Shown here: positions 1 through 8,074 of the stretch, piece by piece
Layout of the letters: each line of letters opens with the position of its first letter
Numbering within the stretch: the first letter of the stretch is position 1
Assembly: GCF_004522235.1 (NCBI RefSeq)
Contig: NZ_SDLT01000018.1
Location: 117,069-181,068, forward strand
Direction of reading: 5' to 3'
DNA from: Amycolatopsis nivea
GTDB taxonomy: Bacteria > Actinomycetota > Actinomycetes > Mycobacteriales > Pseudonocardiaceae
DNA length: 64,000 nt
Translations under genes and position numbers: made by a program
Notes under the pieces: generated by a model
What the model was told of the DNA's origin: nothing
Database searches by the model: none
The model's input: only the letters and a program-made list of their open reading frames with translations

Positions 1-1
1 C

Positions 2-676
2 GAGCAGCTGCTGCTCACCCTGATCATTCCGCTCGCGCTGCTGATCGGCCTGAGCCTGCTGGACATCCTCCCGGCGAGCCAGCTCGGCTCGACGTCCAAA
101 GTGGACTGGATGACGCCGAGGATCCTCGCGCTGGCGGTGATGTCGTCGGCGTTCACCGGCCAGGCGATCGCGCTCGGCTTCGACCGGCGGTACGGCGTGC
201 TGAAGCGGCTTTCGGCGACGGCGCTGCCGCGCTGGCTGCTGGTGGCCGGACGGGTCGTGGCGGCGCTGGTCGTGGTGGCGCTGCAGTCCGTGGTGCTCGG
301 CATCGTGGCGGCATTCCTGGGCTGGTCCCCGTCGGCCGCCGGGATCGGTTCCGCGGTGGTGCTGCTGGTGCTGGGGACGCTGGCTTTCGGCGCGCTGGGC
401 GTGCTGCTGGGCGGCGCGTTGCGCGCGGAAGCCGTGCTGGCGCTGGCGAACATCGTGTGGTTCGTGCTGCTGCTGGCGGGCGGGATTCTGCTGGCCCCGT
501 CGGCGCTGCCGTCCGGGGTCGGGTTCGTGGTGTCGCTGCTGCCTTCCGGGGCGCTGGCCGAAGGCATGCGCGCGGCGCTGGTGGACGGCCAGTTCCCGCT
601 CGGACCGGCCGCGGTGCTGGTGGTGTGGGCGGCGTTGGCCGGCGTGCTGGCGACGCGAACCACAAAACTCACCTGA
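2..676 (+). CDS. ABC-2 type transporter permease, 5'-truncated by the window edge
   Basis: The open frame runs in from the left edge, so only about the last 224 residues are visible. They form a chain of hydrophobic segments broken by short polar loops, including a cytoplasmic stretch with RRYGVLKRL, a hallmark of ABC-2 type exporter permeases. It would pair with an ATP-binding subunit lying outside the window. In M. tuberculosis the genes beside the ctaA homologue Rv1456c (Rv1457c, Rv1458c) are also an ABC exporter, which supports the call. The substrate cannot be told from sequence. The ATG at 101 is internal, not the start. Confidence 0.8.
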   Translation, partial: EQLLLTLIIPLALLIGLSLLDILPASQLGSTSKVDWMTPRILALAVMSSAFTGQAIALGFDRRYGVLKRLSATALPRWLLVAGRVVAALVVVALQSVVLGIVAAFLGWSPSAAGIGSAVVLLVLGTLAFGALGVLLGGALRAEAVLALANIVWFVLLLAGGILLAPSALPSGVGFVVSLLPSGALAEGMRAALVDGQFPLGPAAVLVVWAALAGVLATRTTKLT

Positions 677-818
677 ATCCCACACCGCGATTTCCGCGCG
701 GAATTTCGCACCGGAATGTGACCGCCGCCGCACCCGATTCCTTGCGCACGCTGGCAAATCCGGGCGGAACAATACCGCCGCGTGCAGGCGGGAAAACGCG
801 CGCGAGTATTCTTTCGGC

Positions 819-1790
819 GTGTCCCTTCGCAGTTTGATCGCCCGCCTGCCGTATCCGTCCGCCGCGGTTCAGCGCGCGGTCGGGATCGCCGCGGTGGTCG
901 CGCAGGCAGGCATCGGCGTCACCGGGTCCGTGGTGCGGGTGACCGGGTCCGGGCTGGGATGCCCGACCTGGCCGCAGTGCGTCGCGGGCAGCCTGGTGCC
1001 GGTGCGGCACTCCGGCATCGACGCGGTCACGCAGTGGATCGAGTTCTCGAACCGGATGCTGACCGGCGTCGTGATCGTGGTGGCCGCGCTCGCCGTGCTC
1101 ACCGCGTGGCGGATCCAGATCGACCACCCGGAGCGCAAGCGGCTGGTGAAGCTCGCCTGGACGATGCCCGGCGGCGTCGTGATGCAGGCGGTCATCGGCG
1201 GGCTGACGGTGCTGGCGAAACTGGAATGGTGGACGGTCGCGATCCACTTCCTCGCTTCGACGCCGCTCGTGTGGCTGGCGGTCCTGCTGCTGAAGGCGTT
1301 CCGCGAAGGAGACGAACCGGCGCGCCCGCTGGTCCCGAAGCTGGGACGGCAGATGCTGGTGCTGCTGACGGTGCTGATGTGGGCGGTGCTCATCGCCGGC
1401 ACGACGGTCACCGGCGCGGGCCCGCACGGCGGCGACGTCAACACGCATCGCCTCGACGCCCCGATCGAGCAGCTGGCCCGGATCCACAGCGGACTGCTGA
1501 TCGCGTACCTCGTCGTGCTGGGGGTCTTCGGGCTCACGCTGATGCGCGTCGGCGCGCCGAAGAGCGTGTGGCGGCGGTACGCGTGGGTGTGGATTGTCGC
1601 GCTGCTGCAGGGTGTTCTGGGGACCGTGCAGTACGCGCTGGGCGTGCCCGAGGCGATGGTGTCCTTCCACGTGCTGGGCTCGGCGCTCGTGATCGTGGTG
1701 ACGGCGGTGCTGTGGACCGGCACTCGCGACCGGGGCCCGGTCACGTCGCTGGAGCCCGCCGAGAAGCGGGAACTCGCCACCGCGAACTGA
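819..1790 (+). CDS. ctaA: Heme A synthase, COX15/CtaA family
   Basis: Membrane enzyme that oxidises the C8 methyl of heme O to make heme A for cytochrome aa3 oxidase. 323 residues with about eight transmembrane segments. The first extracytoplasmic loop carries the family signature VTGSGLGCPTWPQC with the Cys48/Cys54 pair. Candidate heme ligands are His143 (AIHFLAS), His223 (RIHSG) and His284 (SFHVLGS). Glu75 is in EFSNR, where Bacillus-type enzymes have EYxHR, so the first His ligand is Asn78 here. The GTG start fits the predicted N-terminus. ctaB, the preceding step, lies 6 kb away on the other strand. Confidence 0.9.
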   Translation: MSLRSLIARLPYPSAAVQRAVGIAAVVAQAGIGVTGSVVRVTGSGLGCPTWPQCVAGSLVPVRHSGIDAVTQWIEFSNRMLTGVVIVVAALAVLTAWRIQIDHPERKRLVKLAWTMPGGVVMQAVIGGLTVLAKLEWWTVAIHFLASTPLVWLAVLLLKAFREGDEPARPLVPKLGRQMLVLLTVLMWAVLIAGTTVTGAGPHGGDVNTHRLDAPIEQLARIHSGLLIAYLVVLGVFGLTLMRVGAPKSVWRRYAWVWIVALLQGVLGTVQYALGVPEAMVSFHVLGSALVIVVTAVLWTGTRDRGPVTSLEPAEKRELATAN

Positions 1791-1884
1791 CGGTCATCCG
1801 GGCGTAACTGCGCGTCGGCCCGACGGACAGGTCGGCGGCTTACCGTCGTCGCCGTCCGGCTTTCCGAAAGCCCGAGGTGCCGCC

Positions 1885-2820
1885 ATGCCGACCGCCCCTG
1901 CCCGTGCCGCCAAACCCCTGCTCTCCGGCCGGCGCGGGACCGCCGAGATGCTCGTGCTCAAGACGTTCCTGCTCGTGCCGTTCGCCGCGTTGATCGCCGC
2001 CGTGCCGCTGGTGTGGGGATGGGGCATCGACTGGACCGACCTGATCCTCGCGACCGTTTTCTACGTGCTCGCCACGCTCGGCGTGACCGTCGGGTACCAC
2101 CGCTACTTCACCCACGGCGCGTTCAAAGCGGGCCGCCCGCTGCGGATCGCGCTAGCCATCGCGGGCAGCATGGCGGTGCAGGGTTCGGTGATCTTCTGGG
2201 TCGCGAGCCACCGCCGCCACCACGCGTTCTCCGACCGCGAGGGCGATCCGCATTCGCCGTGGCTGTTCGGCACCTCGCCGACGGCGCTGCTGCGCGGGTT
2301 CTGGCACGCGCACATGGGCTGGATGTTCCAGCGCGAGGTCACCAACGCCGACCGTTTCGCGCCCGACCTCGTCGGCGACCGCGACCTGCGCCTGGTGAAC
2401 CGGTTCTTCTGGCTGTGGATCACGCTCAGCCTCGCCCTGCCCGCCGCCCTCGGCTGGGCGTTCAGCGGCACCTGGCAGGGCGCGCTGACGGCGTTCTTCT
2501 GGGCCGGGCTGGTGCGGATCGCGTTCCTGCACCACGTGACCTGGTCGGTGAACTCGGTGTGCCACCTGATCGGCGACCGCCCGTTCGCGAGCCGCGACCG
2601 CGCCGCGAACTTCTGGCCGCTGGCGCTGCTGTCCATGGGAGAGTCCTGGCACAACTCCCATCACGCCGACCCGACCTGCGCCCGGCACGGCGTCCTGCGC
2701 GGCCAAGTGGACGTCTCGGCGCGGGTGATCTGGACCTTCGAACGCCTCGGCTGGGCGACTGACGTCCGGTGGCCCCGGCCGGAACGACTCGCCACTAAAC
2801 GCGTCCACCAACCCGGCTGA
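1885..2820 (+). CDS. Acyl-CoA/fatty-acid delta-9 desaturase family protein
   Basis: Di-iron integral membrane desaturase (SCD/OLE1-like) that would introduce a cis double bond into acyl chains using O2. All three histidine boxes are present: HRYFTH (residues 72-77), HRRHH (109-113) and HNSHH (256-260). Hydrophobic pairs lie at about 25-70 and 175-215. 311 residues fits the short bacterial form without a cytochrome b5 domain. The gene is monocistronic, 94 bases after ctaA, and ends at a long palindrome. The exact substrate and position of desaturation are not visible. Confidence 0.9.
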   Translation: MPTAPARAAKPLLSGRRGTAEMLVLKTFLLVPFAALIAAVPLVWGWGIDWTDLILATVFYVLATLGVTVGYHRYFTHGAFKAGRPLRIALAIAGSMAVQGSVIFWVASHRRHHAFSDREGDPHSPWLFGTSPTALLRGFWHAHMGWMFQREVTNADRFAPDLVGDRDLRLVNRFFWLWITLSLALPAALGWAFSGTWQGALTAFFWAGLVRIAFLHHVTWSVNSVCHLIGDRPFASRDRAANFWPLALLSMGESWHNSHHADPTCARHGVLRGQVDVSARVIWTFERLGWATDVRWPRPERLATKRVHQPG

Positions 2821-2822
2821 CA

Positions 2823-2877
2823 GTCCGTGAAGGGCTCCTTGAGGGAATCTGATTCCCTCAAGGAGCCCTTCACGGAC
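2823..2877. repeat. Perfect 27-bp palindrome at convergent gene ends (family 1, copy A)
   Basis: Arms at 2823-2849 and 2851-2877 are perfect reverse complements around a single T. The core reads GTGAAGGGCTCCTTGAGGG and its complement. It lies directly between the convergent desaturase and ATP-grasp genes, so it may end transcription from both sides, though no long T-tract follows. A near-identical copy is at 52174-52226 and a diverged one at 55711-55759, both also past 3' gene ends. Confidence 0.85.
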
Positions 2878-2899
2878 CTTCAAGCATTGCCGGGCGGGG

Positions 2900-3763
2900 C
2901 TAGGCCAGCTGCTGCCGCACCGCCGACGCGAACCGCAGCGGCGCGCCCGCGTCCGCGTGTCGGAAACCCAGCGAAGGCTCGGTCAATTCCAACTCCAGCA
3001 CCAGCGGACGCCCGTCGTCCCCGCGGACCAGGTCGACCCGTGCGTACAGCAGTTCCGCCCGCAAGATCCCGAGCAGCCCGCAAGCGGCGTCCAGCGCGTC
3101 CTCCGCCACCGCGCGCACCTCCGGGGCCGGGACCGCGGCCGCGAGCCGCTCCTCCCGGTACAGCCCGGAACTGTCCATTGAGGACTCCAGCGGCGCGAAT
3201 TTCGTGAAGGCGTGCGAATAAACGCCGCCGAAATACGTCACCGCAATCTCGCCCTGAGCGTCCACACTGGACTGATACGGCTGCACCAGACCCGTGCGGC
3301 CCTCGTCGTGCAAAGTGCGCAGATGCTGCTCCGCGTCCGCACCGGCGGCGGAGAACCGGGCGGCGCCGCGGCCTCCCGCGCCCACCGAAGGCTTCACCAC
3401 GAACGGCTTCTTCGGCCAGCGCGGCTTCTCCCCCGGCGGCACGATCTCGACCGGCACCGTCGGCACCCCGGCGTCGAGCAGTTCGCCGAGATACGTCTTG
3501 TCCGTGTTCCACCGCACGACCGCGGCCGGATTGCTCAGCCCGGGCACGTCCTCGCACCAGCTGAGGAATTCCTCGCGCCGCTCCGGGTAGTCCCAGGCGG
3601 CGCGCAGCACGACGATGTCCGCCGAGGCGAAGTCCGCGGCCGCGTCCCAGGCCGCCCAGCTCACGGTGAATCCGAGGTCCGCGAGCGCGGGCAGCACCGC
3701 GGCCTCGTCGCCGTCGCCCTCGGGCAGCGCGGCGCAGCCGACGAAAATCGCCGAGCGGGTCAC
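2900..3763 (-). CDS. ATP-grasp domain protein of unknown substrate
   Basis: About 287 residues. An N-terminal Rossmann-like part (VLRAAWDYPERREEFLSW) precedes an ATP-grasp fold: NTDKTYLGELLDAGVPTVP, the ATP-binding PFVVKPSVGAGGRG loop, and the metal-binding LVLELELTEPSLGF near the C-terminus. Such enzymes activate a carboxylate as acyl-phosphate and join it to an amine or thiol (RimK/glutathione-synthetase-like). The GTG start at 3763 is preferred over longer upstream frames because it overlaps the stop of the upstream gene as GTGA, implying translational coupling. The substrate is unknown. Confidence 0.8.
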   Translation of the reverse strand: MTRSAIFVGCAALPEGDGDEAAVLPALADLGFTVSWAAWDAAADFASADIVVLRAAWDYPERREEFLSWCEDVPGLSNPAAVVRWNTDKTYLGELLDAGVPTVPVEIVPPGEKPRWPKKPFVVKPSVGAGGRGAARFSAAGADAEQHLRTLHDEGRTGLVQPYQSSVDAQGEIAVTYFGGVYSHAFTKFAPLESSMDSSGLYREERLAAAVPAPEVRAVAEDALDAACGLLGILRAELLYARVDLVRGDDGRPLVLELELTEPSLGFRHADAGAPLRFASAVRQQLA

Positions 3764-4077
3764 CGGCCTGCTCGCGGCCCGGCCATCTTGCGCCGGTGCG
3801 CGGCACCGATTTTGACAGTCTTCACGGTTTCGCTGTCCCACTCCGCGGCCTCGAGGTCGTCGACCTGCTCGACCAGCGCGTTCCCGGTTTCGACCCCGGC
3901 GACCAGCACGTCGCCCATCGCCCCGTCCGGGCCCACGAGCACGACCCGCGCGCCGGCGAGGCCGATGTTCTCGACCACGGCGCGCGACGGTTTCCCGTGC
4001 TTCGCCACGAAGTCGCGGGCGGACGCCAGCTGGCGGGCAGTCGGCGCGGTCGGCGTGTTTTCGGTCTCCTCAGCCAC
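3760..4077 (-). CDS. Conserved hypothetical protein coupled to the ATP-grasp gene
   Basis: 105 residues, soluble and acidic at the N-terminus, with no family I can name. The central part (KPSRAVVENIGLAGARVVLVGPDGAMGDVLV) looks like a small alpha/beta domain. It is first in a two-gene unit and its TGA overlaps the GTG of the ATP-grasp gene, so the two products may act together. A TAAGCT -10-like hexamer (complement of 4084-4089) ends 6 bases before the GTG, which would fit a leaderless transcript. No function is proposed. Confidence 0.7.
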   Translation of the reverse strand: MAEETENTPTAPTARQLASARDFVAKHGKPSRAVVENIGLAGARVVLVGPDGAMGDVLVAGVETGNALVEQVDDLEAAEWDSETVKTVKIGAAHRRKMAGPRAGR

Positions 4078-4169
4078 GTCCGGAGCTTAACCCGAGACCC
4101 CCGCCCCCGCGGCCCGACCGTGTTCTCGGCCATAGTGGACGCCAGACGCGCCCATCTCGAGGAGGAACG

Positions 4170-5141
4170 ATGCCGACCGCAGTGCAGGTGACCCGGACCG
4201 GCGGCCCGGAAGTGCTGGAACTGGCCGAGATCGAGCCCGGCCCGCCCGGCGCGGGCGAACTGCTGGTCGACCTCGCCGCCGCGGGCGTCAACTACATCGA
4301 CACCTACCAGCGCCAGGGCATCTACCCGATCGACCTGCCGTTCGTCCTCGGCTCCGAGGGCGCCGGGACCGTCGTGGAGACCGGCGAGGGCGTCACCGAA
4401 TTCGCCCCCGGCGACCGCGTGACCTGGCAGGGCGTGCTCGGCAGCTACGCCCAGCGCGCGGTGGTCCCGGCCAGCGCCACGGTGAAGGTGCCGGACGGCG
4501 TGTCCGACGAGCTCGCCGCCGCCACGATGCTGCAGGGCATGACGGCGCACTACCTGGTGCGTTCGACCTACGAAGTCCAGGCAGGCGACGACATCCTCGT
4601 CCACGCGGCGGCCGGCGGCGTCGGTCTGTTGCTGGTCCAGCTAGCGAAGGCGCGCGGCGCGCGAGTGCTGTGCACCGTGTCCACCGACGAGAAGGCCGAA
4701 CTGGCTCGCGGCGCCGGCGCGGACCACGTGATCCGCTACGACCGCGAGGACTTCGCCGCCGTGACCCGCGAGCTGACCGACGGCGAAGGCGTCGCCGCGG
4801 TCTACGACGGCGTGGGCAAGAGCACCTTCGACGGCAGCCTCGCGAGCCTGAAGATCCGCGGCACCCTGGCGCTGTTCGGCGCGGCCAGCGGCCCGGTGCC
4901 GCCGGTCGACCCGCAACGGCTCAACTCCGGCGGCTCGCTCTTCCTGACCCGCCCGACGCTCGGCCACTACCTGCGCACGCGCGAGGAACTCGACTGGCGC
5001 GCCGGCGAACTGTTCGCCGCCGTGCAGGACGGTTCGCTGAACGTCCGCATCGGCGGCCGCTACCCGCTCGCCGACGCCCGCAAGGCCCACGAGGACCTGC
5101 AGGGACGCCGGACGACCGGGAAGCTGCTGCTGATCCCCTGA
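4170..5141 (+). CDS. Zinc-independent quinone oxidoreductase (MDR family)
   Basis: 323 residues, the standard length for NADPH:quinone reductases of the medium-chain dehydrogenase/reductase family. Visible marks are the N-terminal GroES-like domain (LPFVLGSEGAGTVVETGEGV), MLQGMTAHYL, and the NADPH-binding Rossmann loop HAAAGGVGLLLVQLAKARGA at about residue 150. No structural or catalytic zinc ligands are seen. A strong ribosome-binding site (GAGGAGG) precedes the ATG. M. tuberculosis has a qor-like gene (Rv1454c) at the same place next to the ctaA homologue. It is monocistronic and convergent with the FKBP gene, one base apart. Confidence 0.85.
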   Translation: MPTAVQVTRTGGPEVLELAEIEPGPPGAGELLVDLAAAGVNYIDTYQRQGIYPIDLPFVLGSEGAGTVVETGEGVTEFAPGDRVTWQGVLGSYAQRAVVPASATVKVPDGVSDELAAATMLQGMTAHYLVRSTYEVQAGDDILVHAAAGGVGLLLVQLAKARGARVLCTVSTDEKAELARGAGADHVIRYDREDFAAVTRELTDGEGVAAVYDGVGKSTFDGSLASLKIRGTLALFGAASGPVPPVDPQRLNSGGSLFLTRPTLGHYLRTREELDWRAGELFAAVQDGSLNVRIGGRYPLADARKAHEDLQGRRTTGKLLLIP

Positions 5142-5142
5142 C

Positions 5143-5658
5143 TCAGGAAACCGAGAGGGCGTCGGTCACGAACACCAGCGTTTCGTTGGGCGCGATGCCG
5201 CGTCCGCCGTCCTTGTAGGCGAGGGCGGGCGGGATGATCATCAACCGCCGCCCGCCCTGTTTGACGCCGACGAGGCCCTGGTCCCAGCCCTCGATGACCT
5301 GGCCGGCGCCGAGATCGAGGCCGAACGGCTCGCCGCGGTCGAACGAGCTGTCCAGCTTCTTCTTGTTCGACCAGGTGACGACCAGGTAGTTCATGGACAG
5401 CTTCGACCCGGCGGCCGCGGCCTTCCCGGCGCCCGCGGAGAGGTCCTTGGTGAGCAGCTTCTTCGGCGGGGCACAGTCGTCCGGGATGGTGATCGTCGGC
5501 GCCTGGCCGAAGTTCCCGGTGGTCTTGATGTCGTCCGCGGTGCACTCGCGGCTCGGGGTCGCCGGAGCCGCGCTGCTGTCGCCGCCGCAGGCCGTGAGGC
5601 CGAACGCGGCGACCGCCACGACCGCGCCGAGGACAGCTGTCCTGCCGATGTTCTGCAT
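5143..5658 (-). CDS. Lipoprotein FKBP-type peptidyl-prolyl cis-trans isomerase
   Basis: 171 residues. The N-terminus is a lipoprotein signal peptide with lipobox LTAC, giving Cys24 as the likely lipidated residue, so the enzyme would sit on the outer face of the cytoplasmic membrane. The C-terminal 110 residues form an FKBP domain: SSFDRGEPFGLDLGAGQVI, EGWDQGLVGVKQGGRR and IPPALAYKDGG, ending with NETLVFVTDAL. The family speeds proline isomerisation in secreted proteins. It lies 3' to 3' with the quinone oxidoreductase gene and 63 bases downstream of helR. Confidence 0.9.
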   Translation of the reverse strand: MQNIGRTAVLGAVVAVAAFGLTACGGDSSAAPATPSRECTADDIKTTGNFGQAPTITIPDDCAPPKKLLTKDLSAGAGKAAAAGSKLSMNYLVVTWSNKKKLDSSFDRGEPFGLDLGAGQVIEGWDQGLVGVKQGGRRLMIIPPALAYKDGGRGIAPNETLVFVTDALSVS

Positions 5659-5721
5659 GCCCGGACTTTATCCGCACGGCGCAGCCGTTCCGTTGAGGGC
5701 GGTGGTGGGGCGGGGTCCGGG

Positions 5722-7971
5722 TTAACCAAGCCCGCCGAGCGCGGGCACCGCCGGACCAGTCCGCACCACGCCGAGCCGCTGCGTCGCCCGGGTCAGCGCC
5801 ACGTACAGGTCGTTCAGCCCGCGCGCCGAGCCAGCCACGATCTCGTCCGGCGACACCAGCACGACCCCGTCGAACTCCAGTCCCTTGGAACGATCGACGG
5901 TCAGCACGCTCAGCCGGTCGTCCTCCGGAAGCAGCTTCCGCACCTCGTCCATGCGCGAACCCGGCACCAGGACCGCGACCGTCCCACCGTCCACAGCGGA
6001 CAGTTCCGCGGCCACCAGCGGCGGCAGTTCCTCGTCCAGCGAGGCGACCTCCACGCCCCACGGCGGCACCCCGGTCTCCCGCACCGATGCGGGCGCGGCC
6101 AGGTCCACGTCCAGTTCAGCAAGCACGCCCGCCGCGACCGCCATGATCTCCGCCGGGGTGCGGTAATTCACCGTCAGCTGCTCCAGCCGCCAGCGGTCCG
6201 CGACATAGGGCGACAGCACCTCGTCCCAAGTCCGCGCTCCCCCGGCGGCCCCGGTCTGCGCGACGTCGCCGACCAGCGTCATCGACCGGTTCGGCGTGCG
6301 GCGCATCAGCAGGCGCCAGTCCATCGCGGACAGTTCCTGCGCCTCGTCCACGATCACGTGCCCGAACGTCCACGTCCGGTCCTGCGCCGCCCGTTGCGCC
6401 GCGGTCAGCTCGCTGCGCGCCTGCTGGCGTTCGGCGAACAGTTCGGCGTCCAGCACGTCGGACACCCGCAGGATCTCCTCGTCCTGGATTTCCTCGTCCT
6501 GCTCGAGAATGTCCAGCACGCCTTCGGCATACGCGCGCTCGACGCGTTCCTGGCGCTTCTGCTCGGCCTCCTCCTCGGAGTCGTCGCTGCCGAGCAGTTC
6601 GGCCAGTTCGTCGAGCAGCGGCACGTCGGCGGGCGTCCACTTCGCGTCGCGGCCGCTCTCCAGGTGCTTCCGGTCCTCTTCGGACAGCAGCTCGCCCGCC
6701 GCCCGGTCGAGGTGTTCGCGCTCGGCGAACAGGTCGTCCAGCAGGCCCGCGGGCGTGAGTTTCGGCCACAGCGAGTTCAGCGCGGCGGCCACCGCGGGGC
6801 TCGACGCGAGCTCGGCACGGATGTCCTGGACGTCCTGCGCGTCCAGCAGGTCCTCGCCCAGCGCACGCGCGGCCTGCCGGGTGAGCGCGTCGAGCACGTC
6901 GGAGACGAACAGCCGTCGCGCGAGGTTGTGCGGCCGGCGCGAACGGCGAGCCCGGGTGCGGGCCTGCGCGCAGGTCTTCCGGTCGAGCTTGAGGATTTCG
7001 CGTTCGTGCTCGATCTCGATCACCGGATCGGGTACACCTTGCCGGTCGCGGACTGCCTTGGCGAGCACCTCGGCCATCACCAGCCGGCCCTTCACCTCGG
7101 CCGCTTCCGGCGACTCGACTCCGTCCGCGTCCAGGCCCGGCCACAGCTGCCCGATGGTCGACAGCAGCACGCCGGTCTCGCCGAGCGACGGCAGCACCTG
7201 GCCGATGTAGCGCAGGAAGGTCGAGTTCGGGCCGACGACGAGCACGCCGCGCGTGGTCAGCTGCTGGCGGTGCGTGTAGAGCAGGTATGCCGCGCGGTGC
7301 AGCGCGACCGCGGTCTTGCCGGTGCCCGGCGCGCCCTGCACCACCATCACCCCGCCGAGCGGCGCGCGGATGATCCGGTCCTGTTCGGCCTGGATGGTGG
7401 CGACGATGTCGGCCATCTCGCCGGTCCGCCGGCGCTCCAGCGCGGCCAGCAACGCGGCCTCGCCGGCGAGCCCGAGGTCCTGGCCCTGGTCGGCGGCGGT
7501 CAGGTCGAGGATCTCGTCGTCGAACCCGGTGACGCGACGGCTCAGCGACCGCAGGTGGCGACGGCGGCGCACGCCGTCCGGCGAAGCGGCGGTGGCGAGG
7601 TAGAAGGGCCGCGCGACCGGCGCGCGCCAGTCGATCAGCAGCGGCCGGTAGTCGTCGTCCTCGTCGAACAGCCCGAGCCGTCCGATGTAGGCGGTTTCCT
7701 CGGTGTCTTCGGAGGCGCTGCCGGGCCCGAAGTCCAGCCGGCCGAAGCACAGCCCCTGTTCGACCGAACCGAGCTGGGCGAGCCGGTCGCTGTGCAGGTT
7801 CGTGGCGGCTTCGCGTTCGGTCCGCGCCTGCGGCGTCCCGCCGGTCTGGCGCAGGGTCTCGTCGAGGCGGCGCTGGGTCTGGGTGCGTTCGGCGTCGAGC
7901 TTCGCGAACAGCGCGTCGACATAAGCCTGCTCGCGGCGCAGCTCGGCTTCGTAGGCCGGTTCCTCGGGCAA
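5722..7971 (-). CDS. helR: HelD/HelR-type RNA-polymerase-recycling motor ATPase
   Basis: 749 residues of UvrD/Rep-like superfamily 1 organisation. An N-terminal coiled coil (about 1-60), which in the family enters the RNA polymerase secondary channel, precedes LLIDWRAPVARPFYLAT and the Walker A motif GAPGTGKT (213-220). The middle insertion is highly acidic, followed by Walker B VIVDEAQELS and the C-terminal motifs NYRTPAEIM and VALTRATQRLGVV. HelD/HelR proteins strip RNA polymerase from stalled complexes; actinobacterial HelR is reported to displace rifamycins. The TTG start is the first possible in frame after an upstream stop. Confidence 0.85.
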   Translation of the reverse strand: MPEEPAYEAELRREQAYVDALFAKLDAERTQTQRRLDETLRQTGGTPQARTEREAATNLHSDRLAQLGSVEQGLCFGRLDFGPGSASEDTEETAYIGRLGLFDEDDDYRPLLIDWRAPVARPFYLATAASPDGVRRRRHLRSLSRRVTGFDDEILDLTAADQGQDLGLAGEAALLAALERRRTGEMADIVATIQAEQDRIIRAPLGGVMVVQGAPGTGKTAVALHRAAYLLYTHRQQLTTRGVLVVGPNSTFLRYIGQVLPSLGETGVLLSTIGQLWPGLDADGVESPEAAEVKGRLVMAEVLAKAVRDRQGVPDPVIEIEHEREILKLDRKTCAQARTRARRSRRPHNLARRLFVSDVLDALTRQAARALGEDLLDAQDVQDIRAELASSPAVAAALNSLWPKLTPAGLLDDLFAEREHLDRAAGELLSEEDRKHLESGRDAKWTPADVPLLDELAELLGSDDSEEEAEQKRQERVERAYAEGVLDILEQDEEIQDEEILRVSDVLDAELFAERQQARSELTAAQRAAQDRTWTFGHVIVDEAQELSAMDWRLLMRRTPNRSMTLVGDVAQTGAAGGARTWDEVLSPYVADRWRLEQLTVNYRTPAEIMAVAAGVLAELDVDLAAPASVRETGVPPWGVEVASLDEELPPLVAAELSAVDGGTVAVLVPGSRMDEVRKLLPEDDRLSVLTVDRSKGLEFDGVVLVSPDEIVAGSARGLNDLYVALTRATQRLGVVRTGPAVPALGGLG

Positions 7972-8074
7972 GGAAAGGTCCTGCTTTCAGGTCGGGATCG
8001 GGGCCGGAAGAGTGCAACCGGCGAGGATCCCGGGCCATTCCTGCCCGGCGCGGATCGGGTGCGAACGGGTCGGG

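Noticed and set aside
7972..8074. Rifamycin-associated element upstream of helR
   Set aside because: No long GC-rich inverted repeat of the expected type was seen in the gap.
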